In this document: positions 1 to 10,784 of the stretch, piece by piece
Layout of the letters: each line of letters opens with the position of its first letter
How positions within the stretch are numbered: the stretch's first letter is position 1
Assembly: GCA_963580285.1 (NCBI GenBank)
Contig: OY757025.1
Coordinates: 115,943,900-116,007,899, forward strand
Direction of reading: 5' to 3'
DNA from: Lucinisca nassula
Taxonomy: Eukaryota; Mollusca; Bivalvia; Lucinida; Lucinidae
Length of the DNA stretch: 64,000 nucleotides
The notes under the pieces: model-generated
What the model was told of the DNA's origin: nothing
Databases searched by the model: none
The model's input: the letters and a program-made list of their open reading frames with translations, nothing else
Made by a program: the position numbers and the translations under genes

Positions 1-58
1 AATAATAAAAAAAAAATTATTAGCTAGCATAGTTTCCTCCTCTGCCACGGGGACCGCA

Positions 59-108
59 CTTACAGGAAAGAATTTGCTCCCTGATGGGAGCAAATTCTTT
101 CCTGTAAG
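59..108. repeat. Perfect hairpin, family S, copy 1
   Basis: Two perfect 23-nt arms (59-81 and 86-108) surround a 4-nt loop. The arm carries AGAATTTGCTCCC. Imperfect pairing continues outwards to about 51-116. The same arm recurs in hairpins at 44647-44717 and 45318-45385, so this is a dispersed palindromic element, probably a MITE core. Whether it is transcribed cannot be judged. Confidence 0.8.
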
Positions 109-515
109 AGTGGTCCCCATTTGGTAAACGGAGTTATTTTTTTTAGTATTTTCTTTGGTTTGCGTACAAATGATTTTCTTCCAGCTACGCCCCTGATACT
201 GTTACGACCCACAACTTCTAATCCTGAATTATCTTCCTTGGCCTACAGGTTTATAACCAATGACAACTGCGTCATGGATACGACGCTTTCGCACAGAGTC
301 GATTATTGTTTTCAGCTATGCTCCATTCCTCCATTATGGCTGTCATGTCGGAAGATGGTGGCTCGCCCGGGATTTGACTTTCTTCGCAAAAATGACCTCG
401 CGTCAACATACGGACTTGAAGAAAAGGGGTGAGGTGTTACGGCCCGCAGCACCTAACCTACGTTATACCTGCCTTGGTTGATTATGCGGAAGACAATTGA
501 GGAAAACAGTTGACT

Positions 516-584
516 CTTTGGCTTAGTGCTTAGAGCAGTTGATTTTTCCCGATTGTCCCAGGTTCAAATCTCACCATAAGCGAT
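516..584 (+). repeat. tRNA-like SINE head fragment
   Basis: GGCTTAGTGCTTAGAGCAG resembles a tRNA D-arm/A-box and GGTTCAAATCT resembles a B-box at tRNA-like spacing. Acceptor pairing is poor, so this is a decayed tRNA-derived SINE head and not a working tRNA. Confidence 0.45.
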
Positions 585-677
585 TTTCCCCCCTTTTTAC
601 AACTATGCTTCTCTCCATTGTTACGACATTCATGTCGTCAGAATACCCAAGTAAGAGTCTTATATTCTTTATTTCAG

Positions 678-775
678 AAAGATACATTATGGCTGAGTTT
701 GAGTTAAGCGATGCTGGTCATCCAGATGACCCCAACACCATGTATACTATTGCCAAACCTAACAGTGAAACTTAG
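678..775 (+). CDS. Possible terminal exon of an upstream gene
   Basis: A good acceptor (pyrimidine tract ending TTTATTTCAG at 677) precedes an open stretch read from a phase-1 junction. It encodes about 32 residues beginning RYIMAEFELSDAG and ending TIAKPNSET before TAG at 773-775. The peptide is acidic, then polar, without low-complexity or transposon character, and would suit the cytoplasmic tail of a membrane protein. I do not recognise a family. The rest of the gene would lie left of the window. No polyadenylation signal is evident just downstream, so this could be a chance open stretch. Confidence 0.35.
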
Positions 776-909
776 GATTGGGCTCAAGTTTTGTCTGGTG
801 TCTCACAAGTCTATTTGTCTTTTAAGGTGCCGTTTTCGGTCCAGTTTTGTTCTTCGTGGACATTAATTACATTTTTACTGACATTGTGTAACAGGTGACA
901 AAAATGCTA

Positions 910-1000
910 CACACCTTTGGCTCGGCCGGGGTTCGAACCCGGGCCGCCGGATTGATAAGCAAATCTACCACGTTGCTGTAAAAGCCGGCTTGTACCGAAA
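910..1000 (-). repeat. tRNA-derived SINE head (degenerate)
   Basis: On the minus strand GGTTCGAACCCC is a perfect B-box in a T-arm with a strong GC stem (GCCCGGG/CCCGGCC), preceded by a D-arm-like AACGTGGTAGA. The 5' acceptor strand does not pair properly with CCGAGCC at the 3' end, so I read it as a SINE head or tRNA pseudogene. Confidence 0.5.
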
Positions 1001-1219
1001 GGCAGTACAAGTGTGCTATATACCTATACGCTATGCCATTCTCCCCCTCCACTTTGAAATTCGCCCTCGAATTTCTGGGAGTCCGAGAATCATGTGAAAT
1101 GATACTCAAGGAGTTCTAATGCTCGAACCCTCAATTTCATTGGTTCTCTGCCTAGTTGTCTGCTTAATGTATTGCATTAAACGGCCTGAAACCTCACTCC
1201 GGTAACACAACCGTGCGAC

Positions 1220-1460
1220 ATAGTGTATTTTATCACATCTCCTAAATGGCTACTTCTCTGATTAAAAATCCGTGATATGTTTCTTATTTATACTGCAAAC
1301 ATAGGTTGTGGGTGCTCGTTAGAATCGTCTCAAGGAGGCGGTTCTCACATGTAACCACAACCTATGTCTTATAGCAGATATAATAAAAAATATGTATATC
1401 CCCTTAAATCACGGTTTTCTCTATATAAAGTAAGGGGTGTTCATTTCACGGACTTGTTCG
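1220..1460. mobile_element. Hairpin MITE, family H
   Basis: The core hairpin 1299-1367 starts ACATAGGTTGTGGGTGCTCG and ends with its complement around AATCGTCTC/GGCGGTTCT. The flanks (CACATCTCCTAAATGGCTAC on the left, TTTTCTCTATATAAAG on the right) match the copy at 59820-60080, so the mobile unit is about 240 bp. Confidence 0.65.
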
Positions 1461-1487
1461 CATAGTCTATCCATTTGGTTCCGAAGT

Positions 1488-1800
1488 TTACGTTAGTCCT
1501 CTGTAACTCTAATTTCCCGGCAGTATACCCAGTCGTCTGCGAACAGTCTTATTTCTGAGTCAGTGTCGGTGGAAATATGATTAATATACAGGGAGTATAA
1601 CAGAGGACTAAGAACAGTCCCATTCGGGACCCAGACAAAACTGGAACACACTCCATATACTCGCCATTAACTCATATTGGGTCCATATCATTTACAACAA
1701 GAGCTGAAACTATCGGTGACCAATGACCCCGTGGAAGCCAATTTCTGAGTTTTTGCAAAATTTCAATGGGAGATAATTCAGCCAAAAATGAAACAGAGTT
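1488..1800 (-). pseudogene. LINE reverse transcriptase fragment
   Basis: Minus-strand translation in mixed frames gives reverse-transcriptase blocks: LRNWLPRGHWSPIVSALVVN, then an in-frame stop, then VPNGTVLSPLLYSLYIN and SEIRLFADDWVYCREI. These correspond to the (S/G)VPQG and FADD motifs of CR1/L2-type LINEs. Stops and frame changes show that it is dead. An ACAAGAGCTG motif lies within it at about 1696. Confidence 0.6.
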
Positions 1801-2226
1801 ATGGCCCTTGGTCAGAATGGGCAAATACTTTGTGCCCGCCCCCCCCCCCCCCACAATCAAAGATTCTCGGGGGTGGGGGATGGCATAAAAACTTACTATT
1901 TTCAGTAGCAAAGAAAGGAATCTATAAATTCAAGAGTCTCCCCTCCCCAACAATGCCGAAACTAAATAAGTTGGGTTTCAGTTGTTCATAAGTTGGGGAT
2001 GTGGTAAAAACGTGCTGGAAAGCCAGAATAAATGTGTTCGCCCGTCCCCTTTGTCCAAGATTTTTACCCAACCCTTTAAATTCGCACGTGTATAAGTTCG
2101 GAGATCATAATGAGAATCAAACAGGCATTAAAGAGTATGTAACAGCAAAATGGATCGTTTTGAATTAAAAACAGCATCATGTATCATGCCTTCGCTGGCG
2201 GATTAAAGAGTTTTATTTCAATTTAT

Positions 2227-2513
2227 TTCGCCCCCGGCCATCGGGGCTTGAGAAATAAATTGTGCTGTATGGTGCTTCCACGCTGAGCTGAATCTGACCA
2301 AAAACGAGTACTTGTAAACCGCTTAGAATGCCCAGGCAAAGCGGTGTGAGCCAGATCGCCCAATGCATATAAGCCTTCTGGTTTCATTGCGCGGCAGGGC
2401 TTGAGATGTCATTTCATCTCAATGTCGGTTAAAAGTCCCACAGAATTGTAAGCAACGTCTCCAAAATGACCTAAATAGTGTTTACGGGGACGTTAATCCC
2501 AATTCAAACAAAT
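2227..2513 (+). mobile_element. SINE A copy with 12-bp target duplication
   Basis: Family A runs from the GGCCATCGGGGCTTGAGAAA head to the GGGGACGTTAATCCCAATTC tail. It is flanked by ATTTCAATTTAT at 2215-2226 and 2514-2525. That 12-bp target duplication and the A-rich tail show retrotransposition by target-primed reverse transcription. Confidence 0.75.
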
Positions 2514-2525
2514 ATTTCAATTTAT

Positions 2526-3110
2526 GAAGAATATAATCCGTGTTTGTTGTTCCCAAATTGTGCTGACTAACCGCGTTATGGTGTATCATAACCCGTGGTA
2601 AGGTGTACCCTTACAAAAAATCCACCCTTGAACCTTCCACGGATTCAGTGGTAATTGACATGACATGGGGCTCAAGCAAATGCATCAATGGATGCTCTGA
2701 AATCGCAATAACATATAAATCAAAAAATCATGTGCACAAAAGATGTGTTACTGTCAAAAAACATTTACCGAAGTATGCTGGGGTTGGTGAAAACACACTA
2801 GACGAAAGAAAATTGTTTATGTTTTCGTTTATAATGAACAGAATTCTCTGCAACTGTATCAGTAAATGGTAATGCCATTACTCTGCTGCTATGCAAAATA
2901 ACCACCCAAAAAGATTAGGATCTGGGCTAAAATAAACCTTTTTCTCACCGAAAATACTGCTGTGACGTCATGATTTCTGTAGCGTTCGTTGTACCCTGTC
3001 GCGTTCGTTGTACTGCGGTAACCGGTGTGAGGAGTAGTTGGAATTACTGAGGTTTAATAATAGTTTCAGATCATGAAACATAGCGTGGATCACTTTAAGA
3101 TCTTAACGAT
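2526..3110. other. Stretch without recognised feature
   Basis: I see no domain-bearing ORF or repeat family that I can place here. The open frame at 2603-2872 has no recognisable motif or splice context. From 2960 GCGTTCGTTGTAC occurs twice. Confidence 0.4.
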
Positions 3111-3126
3111 CTCCTATAACATAAAG

Positions 3127-3187
3127 GTATGTTGTATGTACTCATTAGAATCGCCTGAGGCGATTCTATTGAGTACACACAACATAC
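3127..3187. repeat. Family H hairpin
   Basis: GTATGTTGTATGTACTCATT pairs with its complement at the right side around AGAATCGCC/GGCGATTCT. Downstream sequence (CCGTGATAAACCAGATATCC) is related to sequence after the copy at 25998-26060, so a larger element surrounds both. Confidence 0.7.
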
Positions 3188-3337
3188 TTTTTACCCATCA
3201 AATCAGAAAAACTCCCTAAAAATAAAAATATATGGATGTCTGAAAGTATTGGAATAATTCTCTTGGGACGCCAAAACGAGGTCGAATTAGCCGTGATAAA
3301 CCAGATATCCGTGTTCGAGTTTTCGAAGTTTCACTGT

Positions 3338-3631
3338 GTGTTTGTTTGATTTGAGGTTTAACGTCCCCGTCAACACTGTAAAGGTCAGGTTGGAGACGTT
3401 GCTTCCAATTTTGTGGGACTTTTACCCGACATTGAGTTGAAATGACAGCTCAAGCCCTGCCGCCCAATGAAACAAATAGGGTTTATTAGCATGGACGGGC
3501 CGACTCTCACCGCTTTGCCTGGGCAGGCTTAGATCCTCTTAGCGGTTTACCAGTACTCGCGCCACGGTGCGGGTCGGTTTCAGCTCTGCGTGAAAGCATC
3601 ATGCAGCCTATCTATTTCTTCAAGCCCCGAG
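3338..3631 (-). mobile_element. SINE A copy, minus strand
   Basis: Tail first on the plus strand (TTTGATTTGAGGTTTAACG), head at the right and slightly truncated (ends CAAGCCCCGAG). GTTTCACTGT at 3328-3337 and 3632-3641 is a 10-bp target duplication. Confidence 0.7.
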
Positions 3632-3667
3632 GTTTCACTGTACTTAATTTTCTCTTGTTGCTGCATG

Positions 3668-3896
3668 CTTCCAATTTTGTGGGACTTTTACCCGACATTG
3701 AGATGAAATGACATCTCAAGCCCTGTCGCCCAATGAAACCAATAGGATTTATCAGCATGGACGGTCCGCCTCGCACCGCGGTTCCTGGACAGGCTTAGAT
3801 TCTCTAAGCGGTTTACCAGTACTAGCGTGCGGGCCGGATCAGGCTCTGCGTGGAAGCATCATGCAGCCCATATATTTCTTCAAGCCCCTATGGGCG
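3668..3896 (-). mobile_element. SINE A partial copy, minus strand
   Basis: It matches family A from GCTTCCAATTTTGTGGGAC to the head CCCCTATGGGCGGGGGC, but lacks the GACGTTAAACC tail. It lies about 30 bp from the previous copy in the same orientation. Confidence 0.7.
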
Positions 3897-4105
3897 GGGG
3901 CTTGTTTCCCTTTTAATAAAATAACATTGAAATCTTGTATACAACATATCACTAAAAGATTTGAGCTAGAGCCTTGATAAAGTAAGTAAGTTTATTCAAT
4001 TCCAGTAGCCCTGTTGGGCTTTGAGGATATACATCATATATAAGTGACAGACAGTACAGAGTATTGATATTTGGGACTTATTGCGACCGGGGAGGAGATA
4101 GAGGA

Positions 4106-4490
4106 TCTTACATGAGTGTTCATGTATTATTGAATTTATTAAACGAGTTGAGGAAAAGGAATAAAATGCGAGGCTTGAGGAAAAGGAATAAAATGCTCGG
4201 CAAAGCCTCGCATTTTATCCCTTTTCCTCAACTCGTTTAATAAATTCAATAATACATGAGCACGAATGCAAGATTCTATTTATCATATGACATTTAAAAC
4301 GCATTTTATTCATGATTGTTTACAAAAATGTAAATATTCCGCCATTAGTAAACACGACGTCGTTAAGGACGTCGTACATGTTACGGGACGTATCTAGTTA
4401 ATTTGCATATTTAATCCACTAGTGGATTATCGAAAATATTACATGGCGTTATTACACTCTCAGACGCGACGTCATATGATAAATCACGTT
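4106..4490. mobile_element. Long-hairpin MITE (family P3), copy 1
   Basis: The hairpin at about 4115-4265 has arms containing AATTTATTAAACGAGTTGAG. A short internal repeat of GGCTTGAGGAAAAGGAATAA has expanded the left arm. The shared 3' region (CTAATTTGCATATTTAATCC) also follows the second copy at 57795-58145. The left arm and the flank are near-identical between the two loci. Confidence 0.7.
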
Positions 4491-4820
4491 ATTGAATTTT
4501 CAATTATTTTAATGCAATTTTGTTGAAGTTATAACCCTTTGCAGTTTTTGGTAATATCTAATGTCCATAGCATAACTTTAGAACCATGTACGCTAGCGTT
4601 TTGAAATTCCATTTATGGATTCTTCATGAAAAAAGGGGACCCGTATTTTTCTTATCCGAATTATCTCCCAGTTTATAGTTATTTGCCTTTTAATAAAATA
4701 TTGAAATCTTGTGTACAAGATACCTCAAAAAGTATTTGAGCTAGAGCCTTGATCTTTGACTGATGAGGAGATCTATTGAATCAATTTTCAACCAATTCAA
4801 TAGGAACGCTGTCTAGGTGG

Positions 4821-5151
4821 CGTGTGTGTGAATTCGGGTTTAACGTCGCTTTCAACAATTTTTCAGTCATATCACGACGGTGTCTGGTTGCGACAGGGAG
4901 CTCAATGCTCACATTTATAGTGCTGCCTCACTGAAGTATAATGTCCCAGGCACATTACATGATACCACACCCAGTCACATTATCCTGACACTGGGTCGAC
5001 AAGTCCTAGCTCTACCCCGTAAATCTGAGTGCCAAGCGAGGAGTAGCTAGAACCATTTTTAACGACTTTGGTATGTCGCGGCCCGGGATCGAACCCGTGA
5101 CCTCCCGTTCCCCGGAGCGGACACTCTACCAACTGAGCTATCGGGGCCGGT
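4821..5151 (-). mobile_element. SINE D, tRNA-derived, complete with target duplication
   Basis: Read on the minus strand from 5150: a tRNA-like head with A-box TAGCTCAGTTGGTAGAG and B-box GGTTCGATCCC. Its anticodon loop would be CCGGGGA, suggesting a proline-type ancestor. The body contains CTCGCTTGGCACTCAG and the tail ACGTTAAACCCGAATTCACA ends in a (CA)n run. The target duplication CTGTCTAGGTGG is at 4809-4820 and 5152-5163. From memory the body resembles a widespread invertebrate SINE central domain (Nin/Deu type); not searched. It interrupts the tandem repeat that follows. Confidence 0.8.
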
Positions 5152-5840
5152 CTGTCTAGGTGGCTCCCTACCAAACTACCAAAATGCTAAAATCGTTCCG
5201 CTCCGATGAACAAGTTGGCCGCCAGAGCTAAAATAGAAAAAAAATCTTTAAACGAGAACTCCTGGACCAATTTCATTTAAACTGCATATGAATGTTGCGT
5301 AGATGATCCTCTACCAAAATAGCCAAAATTTGCTTAAAATGTGAACTCCTAAATCTTTCGGCCAATTTGATTTAACCTTCGCAGGAATGTTGCCTAGGTG
5401 GCTCCCTACCAAAATAGCTAAAATCGCCCCACTGTAATGAACAAGATGGCCAACACAGCTAAAGTTAGAAGAATCTTTAAACAACAACTTTTCTTAAACC
5501 ATTGGGTCAATTTCATTCAATCTCCATAGGAATGTTGCTTAGGTAACTCTCTACCAAAATAGCTACAGCGGTTCCACTCCAATGAACAAAATGACCACCA
5601 GGGCTAAAATAGAAAAACGTCATCAATTTTATTTAAAACCCAACTTCTCCTTAAACCTTCTACCAGTTTAATTCAAACTTCCCAGGAATGTTGCCTAGGT
5701 GGTTCCCTACCAAAATAGCAACAACTATTCGGCTCCGAAGATGGCCTACAGAGCTAAATATAGAACAATCTTCAAACGACAGCTCCTATACCCCCGAAGG
5801 TATTTCCGAAGGTATGACATCTTGAAATCAGATGAGCTTG
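5152..5840. repeat. Tandem array, unit about 150 bp
   Basis: The phrase CTAGGTGGCTCCCTACCAAA, or a close variant, recurs near 5156, 5294, 5393, 5538 and 5693, each followed by diverged AATGAACAAGATGGCC and AACTTCTCCTTAAACC. Period is about 100-155 bp. SINE D is inserted at its left edge. The following 5840-6200 segment (CATTGAAATCTTGTGTACAA, AAGTATTTGAG) also recurs at 4680-4780 and 19860-19960. Confidence 0.65.
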
Positions 5841-6219
5841 TTTTTTTATCCGAATGTTCTCCAATTTTAGAGTTATTTAACTTTTAGTAAAATAACATTG
5901 AAATCTTGTGTACAAGATGTCTCAAAAAGTATTTGAGGTAGAGACTTGATAGTTGGTATAAACGTTGGGACTGAGGCGGAGATCACCTGACAAAATTTTC
6001 AGACAATTTAAGAGTTATTGCCCTTTGCTTATTCCGGCAATTTAATCGTGTTGTTTTCTTGTTTCACATTTCATATTTGGATTCCTTTCGAAAAAAAAAA
6101 TGGGTGATCCGTATGTCTGCTTCCCATTTTGGAGTTACAAATGCAGTCCCCTTTTAATTTTAACATTGAAATCGTGTGTGCAAGATATGTTAAAAAGTAT
6201 TTGAGCTAGAATCTTAAGG

Positions 6220-6720
6220 TATACTGATCACAGTTGACCATCGTACAGTATCTCAAATCGGAAGCTGCTGATACTGTACGCTCAAAAATCGTTAGCTGCT
6301 TTACACGATATGTATAAAAACGCTAAAAAATCAATAAAATTCGGTATTAACATCCGGAAAGGACACCCGCTTGGGAAGATAAGAGTCATCCCTTTTCAAT
6401 TTAGCTTCGATTTGGAATCATAAGGTACCCTGTTCCGCATAGTAAAATGATTCTTGTGCTGCATCAGTGATTTTTTTTCATTCTCGCTTGCAGCGACCAT
6501 TATTTTTTCACATTTTTTCTGTCTTATGGCCAGATTACACTTATTCCAAATAAGCGTAGACATAAAACAATCATTTACCAGCACATCTCAGTACCCATTT
6601 GCTAGTTCTGCTTGCCTCCCTTCAAACAAAGTATTGCTTTATTCAGGACCTATCGTGCCAGCGACTGTACGATTAGCTGCAGCTGTACGCAATCGTTAGC
6701 TGCAAAAGTCGAATAAAAAA
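6220..6720 (+). repeat. Dispersed repeat X, copy 1
   Basis: It starts near CAGTTGACCATCGTACAGTA and ends near GACTGTACGATTAGCTGCAG. An inverted copy occupies 19170-19660. Both ends carry related CGTACAG/GCAGCTAA words, suggesting terminal inverted repeats. No coding capacity was recognised. Confidence 0.6.
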
Positions 6721-7260
6721 CTGTACGCTTAGCTGCAGCATTTAAAAGTGAACGTGTGAAGGGTACTGACTTAATGCTATATAAACATTGTGGCCCATCG
6801 CTATGCATGAGAAATTTGGACTATCGCCGTTCTGACAAAACAAAGAAAATTTGTATAGACAGAGGTTCTGATAGACTCAACGTTTCTGCGATGATTAAAA
6901 TAGTTCTAAAATAACCTGTCTATAGACAATATTCTGTGCTTCTATTAATAGCACAGCTGCCTTGCACTAGCAATCAGCTGATCGGCTGGGGGTAGTAAAT
7001 GTAAACAAAGCACTGATAAGCCTTAGAGTTTACATAAACCTCAGCTTTTTCTGTCAAAATTAATGTGTTACATTAAGAATCAAGTTCATTTTTTTTTATA
7101 AAATGAAATTCAAACATTGTTGATTGTGTATGTTTTGTTTAAATTCAATTGTTACAAGTAGATATCATTGAAATATTATATTATGTTTTGGTTCTCATGA
7201 CATAATGGCAAAATAGATAATTCTGTCAGACTATGCATGAGGACCTAGCTATCTGACAGG
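6721..7260. other. Stretch without recognised feature
   Basis: AT-rich unique-looking sequence. No coding, RNA or repeat feature that I can support. Confidence 0.4.
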
Positions 7261-7265
7261 GTTCC

Positions 7266-7470
7266 TTAACCCATTGCATGTAGGAAAAGGGTATCCTAGC
7301 AAACAGTGCAGACCCAGATCAGATGCTGCAGAACAGGGTGTCTGATCAGGGCCTGCACTATTTGAAACAGAATTTTCGGTCAAAATGGAATTAGAACGAA
7401 AAATAGACCTTACACCCCTTAAATGACAAATGAAAGTGTCGAAAGAGTCCACTAGTATACAATGGGTTAA
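7266..7470. mobile_element. MITE M variant with TTAACCCATT termini
   Basis: TTAACCCATTG at the left and CAATGGGTTAA at the right form terminal inverted repeats with TTAA/TA-like ends. Inside is the hairpin AAACAGTGCAGACCCAGATC paired to GTCTGATCAGGGCCTGCACT, shared with other MITE families in this window. Confidence 0.65.
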
Positions 7471-7639
7471 GTGAAGGAAATGGTGAACATTGAATATTTA
7501 AATAGAACACAATGGCTGAGCAATGGGAAACTTTTGCCAGACATTGGCTGTCCTGATATATAACTATTTTGCTAATGGTAGAAACTTCCATACAAAAGAT
7601 TAAATAAATTCAAATCTTGCAAGGGGATCCCGCTTATCT

Positions 7640-8097
7640 GGACTTAGAGAATTAGACTGGGCTGCATGGTGCTTTCACGCAGATCTGAAACCGAAATCAC
7701 ACAAGTACTGGTAAACCGCTTAAGTCGGAGTCTGCCCAGGCCAAGTGATGTGAGTCGGACCGTCCCCACATATAATCGGTTATCCTTTGGAAGCAAGGAG
7801 TGCACACCAAAGAACTGAAAAGTATACAACACACAAGAATTTCTGGGCCAGGCTAGCTAATTTCAGTCAGTAAGACCTCGTCAGTGATCCTCAGATATTT
7901 TCAAAATTCAACAATGGAATCAATGATCCCAAAGGGCAAGAAAATATACACCACACTATGATGAAGGATTGGCAGACTTTACGGCCGCTGCATAAACCAT
8001 ATTGGTTTGCTCGGCTAGAGGAACTGGAGATGTCATTTCATCTTCATTGGAAGTAATTAAGTCTCCAAAATGACCTAAATAGTGTTGACAGGGATGT
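7640..8097 (+). mobile_element. SINE A split by repeat F
   Basis: Head and centre at 7640-7786 (ACTGGTAAACCGCTTAAG, GTGAGTCGGACCGTCC). The 3' part at 8000-8097 (TATTGGTTTGCTCGGC to AATGACCTAAATAGTGTTGA). Repeat F lies between. Its tail meets the tail of the minus-strand SINE B at 8098, so two SINEs sit tail to tail. Confidence 0.65.
7787..7999 (+). mobile_element. Repeat F, copy 1, nested in SINE A
   Basis: GGTTATCCTTTGGAAGCAAG through TCTGGGCCAGGCTAGCTAAT to TTACGGCCGC. The same unit occurs at 21950-22195, 29784-30088 and, inverted, 50490-50775. Short similar words (ATATAA/CATAAA) flank the insertion. Confidence 0.6.
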
Positions 8098-8401
8098 TTG
8101 TTTGTATTGCAGTTTAACGGCCCAGTCAACTCTATTTAGGTCATTTTAGCCAGTCAGTTTACCTATCTACACTTTTCCTGGGCAAGCTTGTACGTAAGCG
8201 GTTAGCCAGTACAAAGCACATTCTTTCGCCAGAAACTGACAACTGTCCTTCTTGAATCAGCGGGAGGGAAAGAATGACCGTAGAAAAGATTTCATGATCA
8301 ATCTCCACGAAAGAATGTTGCCGACCCCGGCAGGTATCGAACCCGCATCCTCCTGATCACCAGTCAGACGCGCATCCGACTGAGCTAACGAGGCCGGCCT
8401 G
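8098..8401 (-). mobile_element. SINE B, tRNA-derived
   Basis: On the minus strand: head GGCCGGCCTCGTTAGCTCAG with B-box GGTTCGATACC and an anticodon loop of CTGGTGA (would read GGT, threonine type); body ACATTCTTTCG and TGATTCAAGAAGG; a central block TACTGGCTAACCGCTTACG shared with family A; tail TTGACTGGGCCGTTAAACTG. The near-identical full copy at 61166-61475 defines the family. Confidence 0.75.
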
Positions 8402-9480
8402 TAAATCTTTGGAAGGCTATGTGTATTTCGTAGACCAACATGTACATGACCTGGGATAAGTGGAGGACTGTTTAATTGCTGATGGTTTGCCCAGTCGGAG
8501 ACAGAGTGGAAAGAACAGAGTTTTGTACCACACATATCTCATCGTTCACAAACTGGAAAAAGTCATACATTTGAGCTTTCATAATGCCTTTCTGCTAATG
8601 TATTCATAACTGCTGTATCAAGCTTGATACTGACCTAGCTCTTCCATGCCTGAATTGCCTGATTTTGCAGACTTAACCCTTAACCTCCTCAACGTGAAAA
8701 CCATTGCCTTTGCAACCAGTGTCAGATAATTTCCGAATCTACAATGTTTGTGATACAGATGGCTTCTGAAGAATCCATCTGATCAGGATCTACCATGTAA
8801 TACAGTTTGTGAACTGACTGACTGCATAATATTAAGTAATTTTCTTGGCTGATAGTCGTAAATGGAATTGATGTGGTTAAATAAATTAATTCAGCAGGAT
8901 AAGACCTAAATCATTTAAAAGCCTGAAATCCTGCAAATAACTGAAAACTATGAGGCCTATACATATACACTTCTTTCCTTTGACATGCCATAGTAAAGAA
9001 ACATTGCATCGACATTGGCAGGCACACAGTGAGTAGGCAACGTCGTATGAGCATCGATGCAATGTCCTTACGTTGCATTGACGGCGTGGCAATGTTGTTG
9101 TTTTATCGTCATGTGTCCGATGGTATGTACTGTCTTTGGAACAAGATTGCAGCAAAACCATTTGGACAGAAAGCCTAATGTGGAAGAACATGCATTTTAT
9201 ATGAAATCATGCAAGCTCTAAATATCTTTAATCTGTTAGGATATTTTGGAATTCTATGCAGAAATATTATTTTTTCTTGTTTTGATGCTATAAGCATCCT
9301 ACCATGCAATAGCGGCTCACCGTTGTTGCTGCTGCAAATTTACTCTAATTCTTTATCTGGAGTAGACCGCTGTTTACCCCTACGTGATTATTCATGAGAA
9401 ACAGCTGTATTTACCTGTTCAGTAGAATGTTGTCTATTGTATCAGCTGTCTAGGCAACATGAAAACTCGCCTATGTAATT
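8402..9480. other. Stretch without recognised gene
   Basis: No exon-like or domain-bearing segment recognised. Near 9000-9090 ACATTGCATCGACATTG and ATCGATGCAATGTCC are partly inverted, a weak palindrome. Otherwise this appears to be unique sequence. Confidence 0.4.
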
Positions 9481-9600
9481 CTGACCCCTTGACCCCTTGA
9501 CCCCTTTGGACCCCACTTTTATTTAGTAAAACCGGGGGTTACAGGGGTAAACCTTATTTTTATTATTTCTGCACTAAAATATACGGTCCTACTAAACACT
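9481..9600. repeat. Left half of a family H MITE
   Basis: CCCACTTTTATTTAGTAAAA, GGTTACAGGGGTAAACC and ATTATTTCTGCACTAAAATA match the left arm of the H element at 49015-49260. The hairpin core and the right arm are missing. Confidence 0.5.
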
Positions 9601-9852
9601 GCTGGGACTGACAAGGACAGACAAGGACTGCACAAGGACTGACAATGACGGACATGGACCCCTAAAAGGTTAGAATATATCTCAAGGGCGAGATATAAGC
9701 AACATACGCCAATACCGCAAGTGCGGCACAATGACTGCACACAACGAGCTGGTTGTGATGTTTTGAGCAGTAGTTTAATGTTAACATTTTAAACACCATT
9801 TATTTTCTTGATCTGCATTTGGGTACGCATGGATGTTATCACATGGGCTTGT

Positions 9853-10128
9853 TGGCCCCCGCCCTTCGATGCTTGAATAAATAGATGAATGGCTGCATTA
9901 CTCTTCCACGCACGCCTGAGACTACTGGTAAACTGCTAAGAGGTTCTAAGCCTCCCCAGAGAAGTGGTGCGAGTCGGATTACAATGCATATATAGCATCA
10001 TTGGGCGGCAGGGTTCGAGATGTCATTTCATCTCAATGTCGGGTAAAAAGTCCCACAAAATTGGGAGCAACTTCTCCAAAATGGCCTTTACAGTGTTGAC
10101 GGGGTCGTTAATCCTCAAATAAAACAAA
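9853..10128 (+). mobile_element. SINE A copy
   Basis: Head CCCCCGCCCTTCGATGCTTG, central CTACTGGTAAACTGCTAAG, tail GTCGTTAATCCTCAAATAAA followed by an A-rich ACAAACAAAACAAAAT run. No clear target duplication was seen. Confidence 0.7.
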
Positions 10129-10254
10129 CAAAACAAAATAGAAGTGGAGACAAAACTGGAATACTATGAAAGTTAGAATAGGATGATCTCCAGAAAAAGA
10201 TAACAGTCAGTTTGCATGTCCGTTCATTCATTTGCTTGTGCGTTTGCGTGTGCG

Positions 10255-10256
<2 letters not shown>

Positions 10257-10291
<35 letters not shown>

Positions 10292-10368
10292 AATACATTT
10301 TTACATCCCATCGACAGCTAATGTTATACGGAGACGGTTTAAAGACTCATCTGAAATATTTGAGAAGC

Positions 10369-10432
<64 letters not shown>

Positions 10433-10506
10433 CATTTTTACATCCCAACGGCAGCTAAGGTTATACGGAGATGGTTTAAGGACTCATCTGAATTTTTTTA
10501 GAAGCC

Positions 10507-10598
<92 letters not shown>

Positions 10599-10745
10599 CA
10601 AACAAAAAGCCAGGTTAAAAAAAATGGATGCGCGACATTGCAGTGTAAAAATCAGAGAAAGAGTGGGAGAGATTAAACAGCTGTACAAAAACCAGTTTTA
10701 TCATTTGAAGTTTACAGATACGCAAACTGAGTGTCACCCGTAAAA

Positions 10746-10779
<34 letters not shown>

Positions 10780-10784
10780 TCTCT

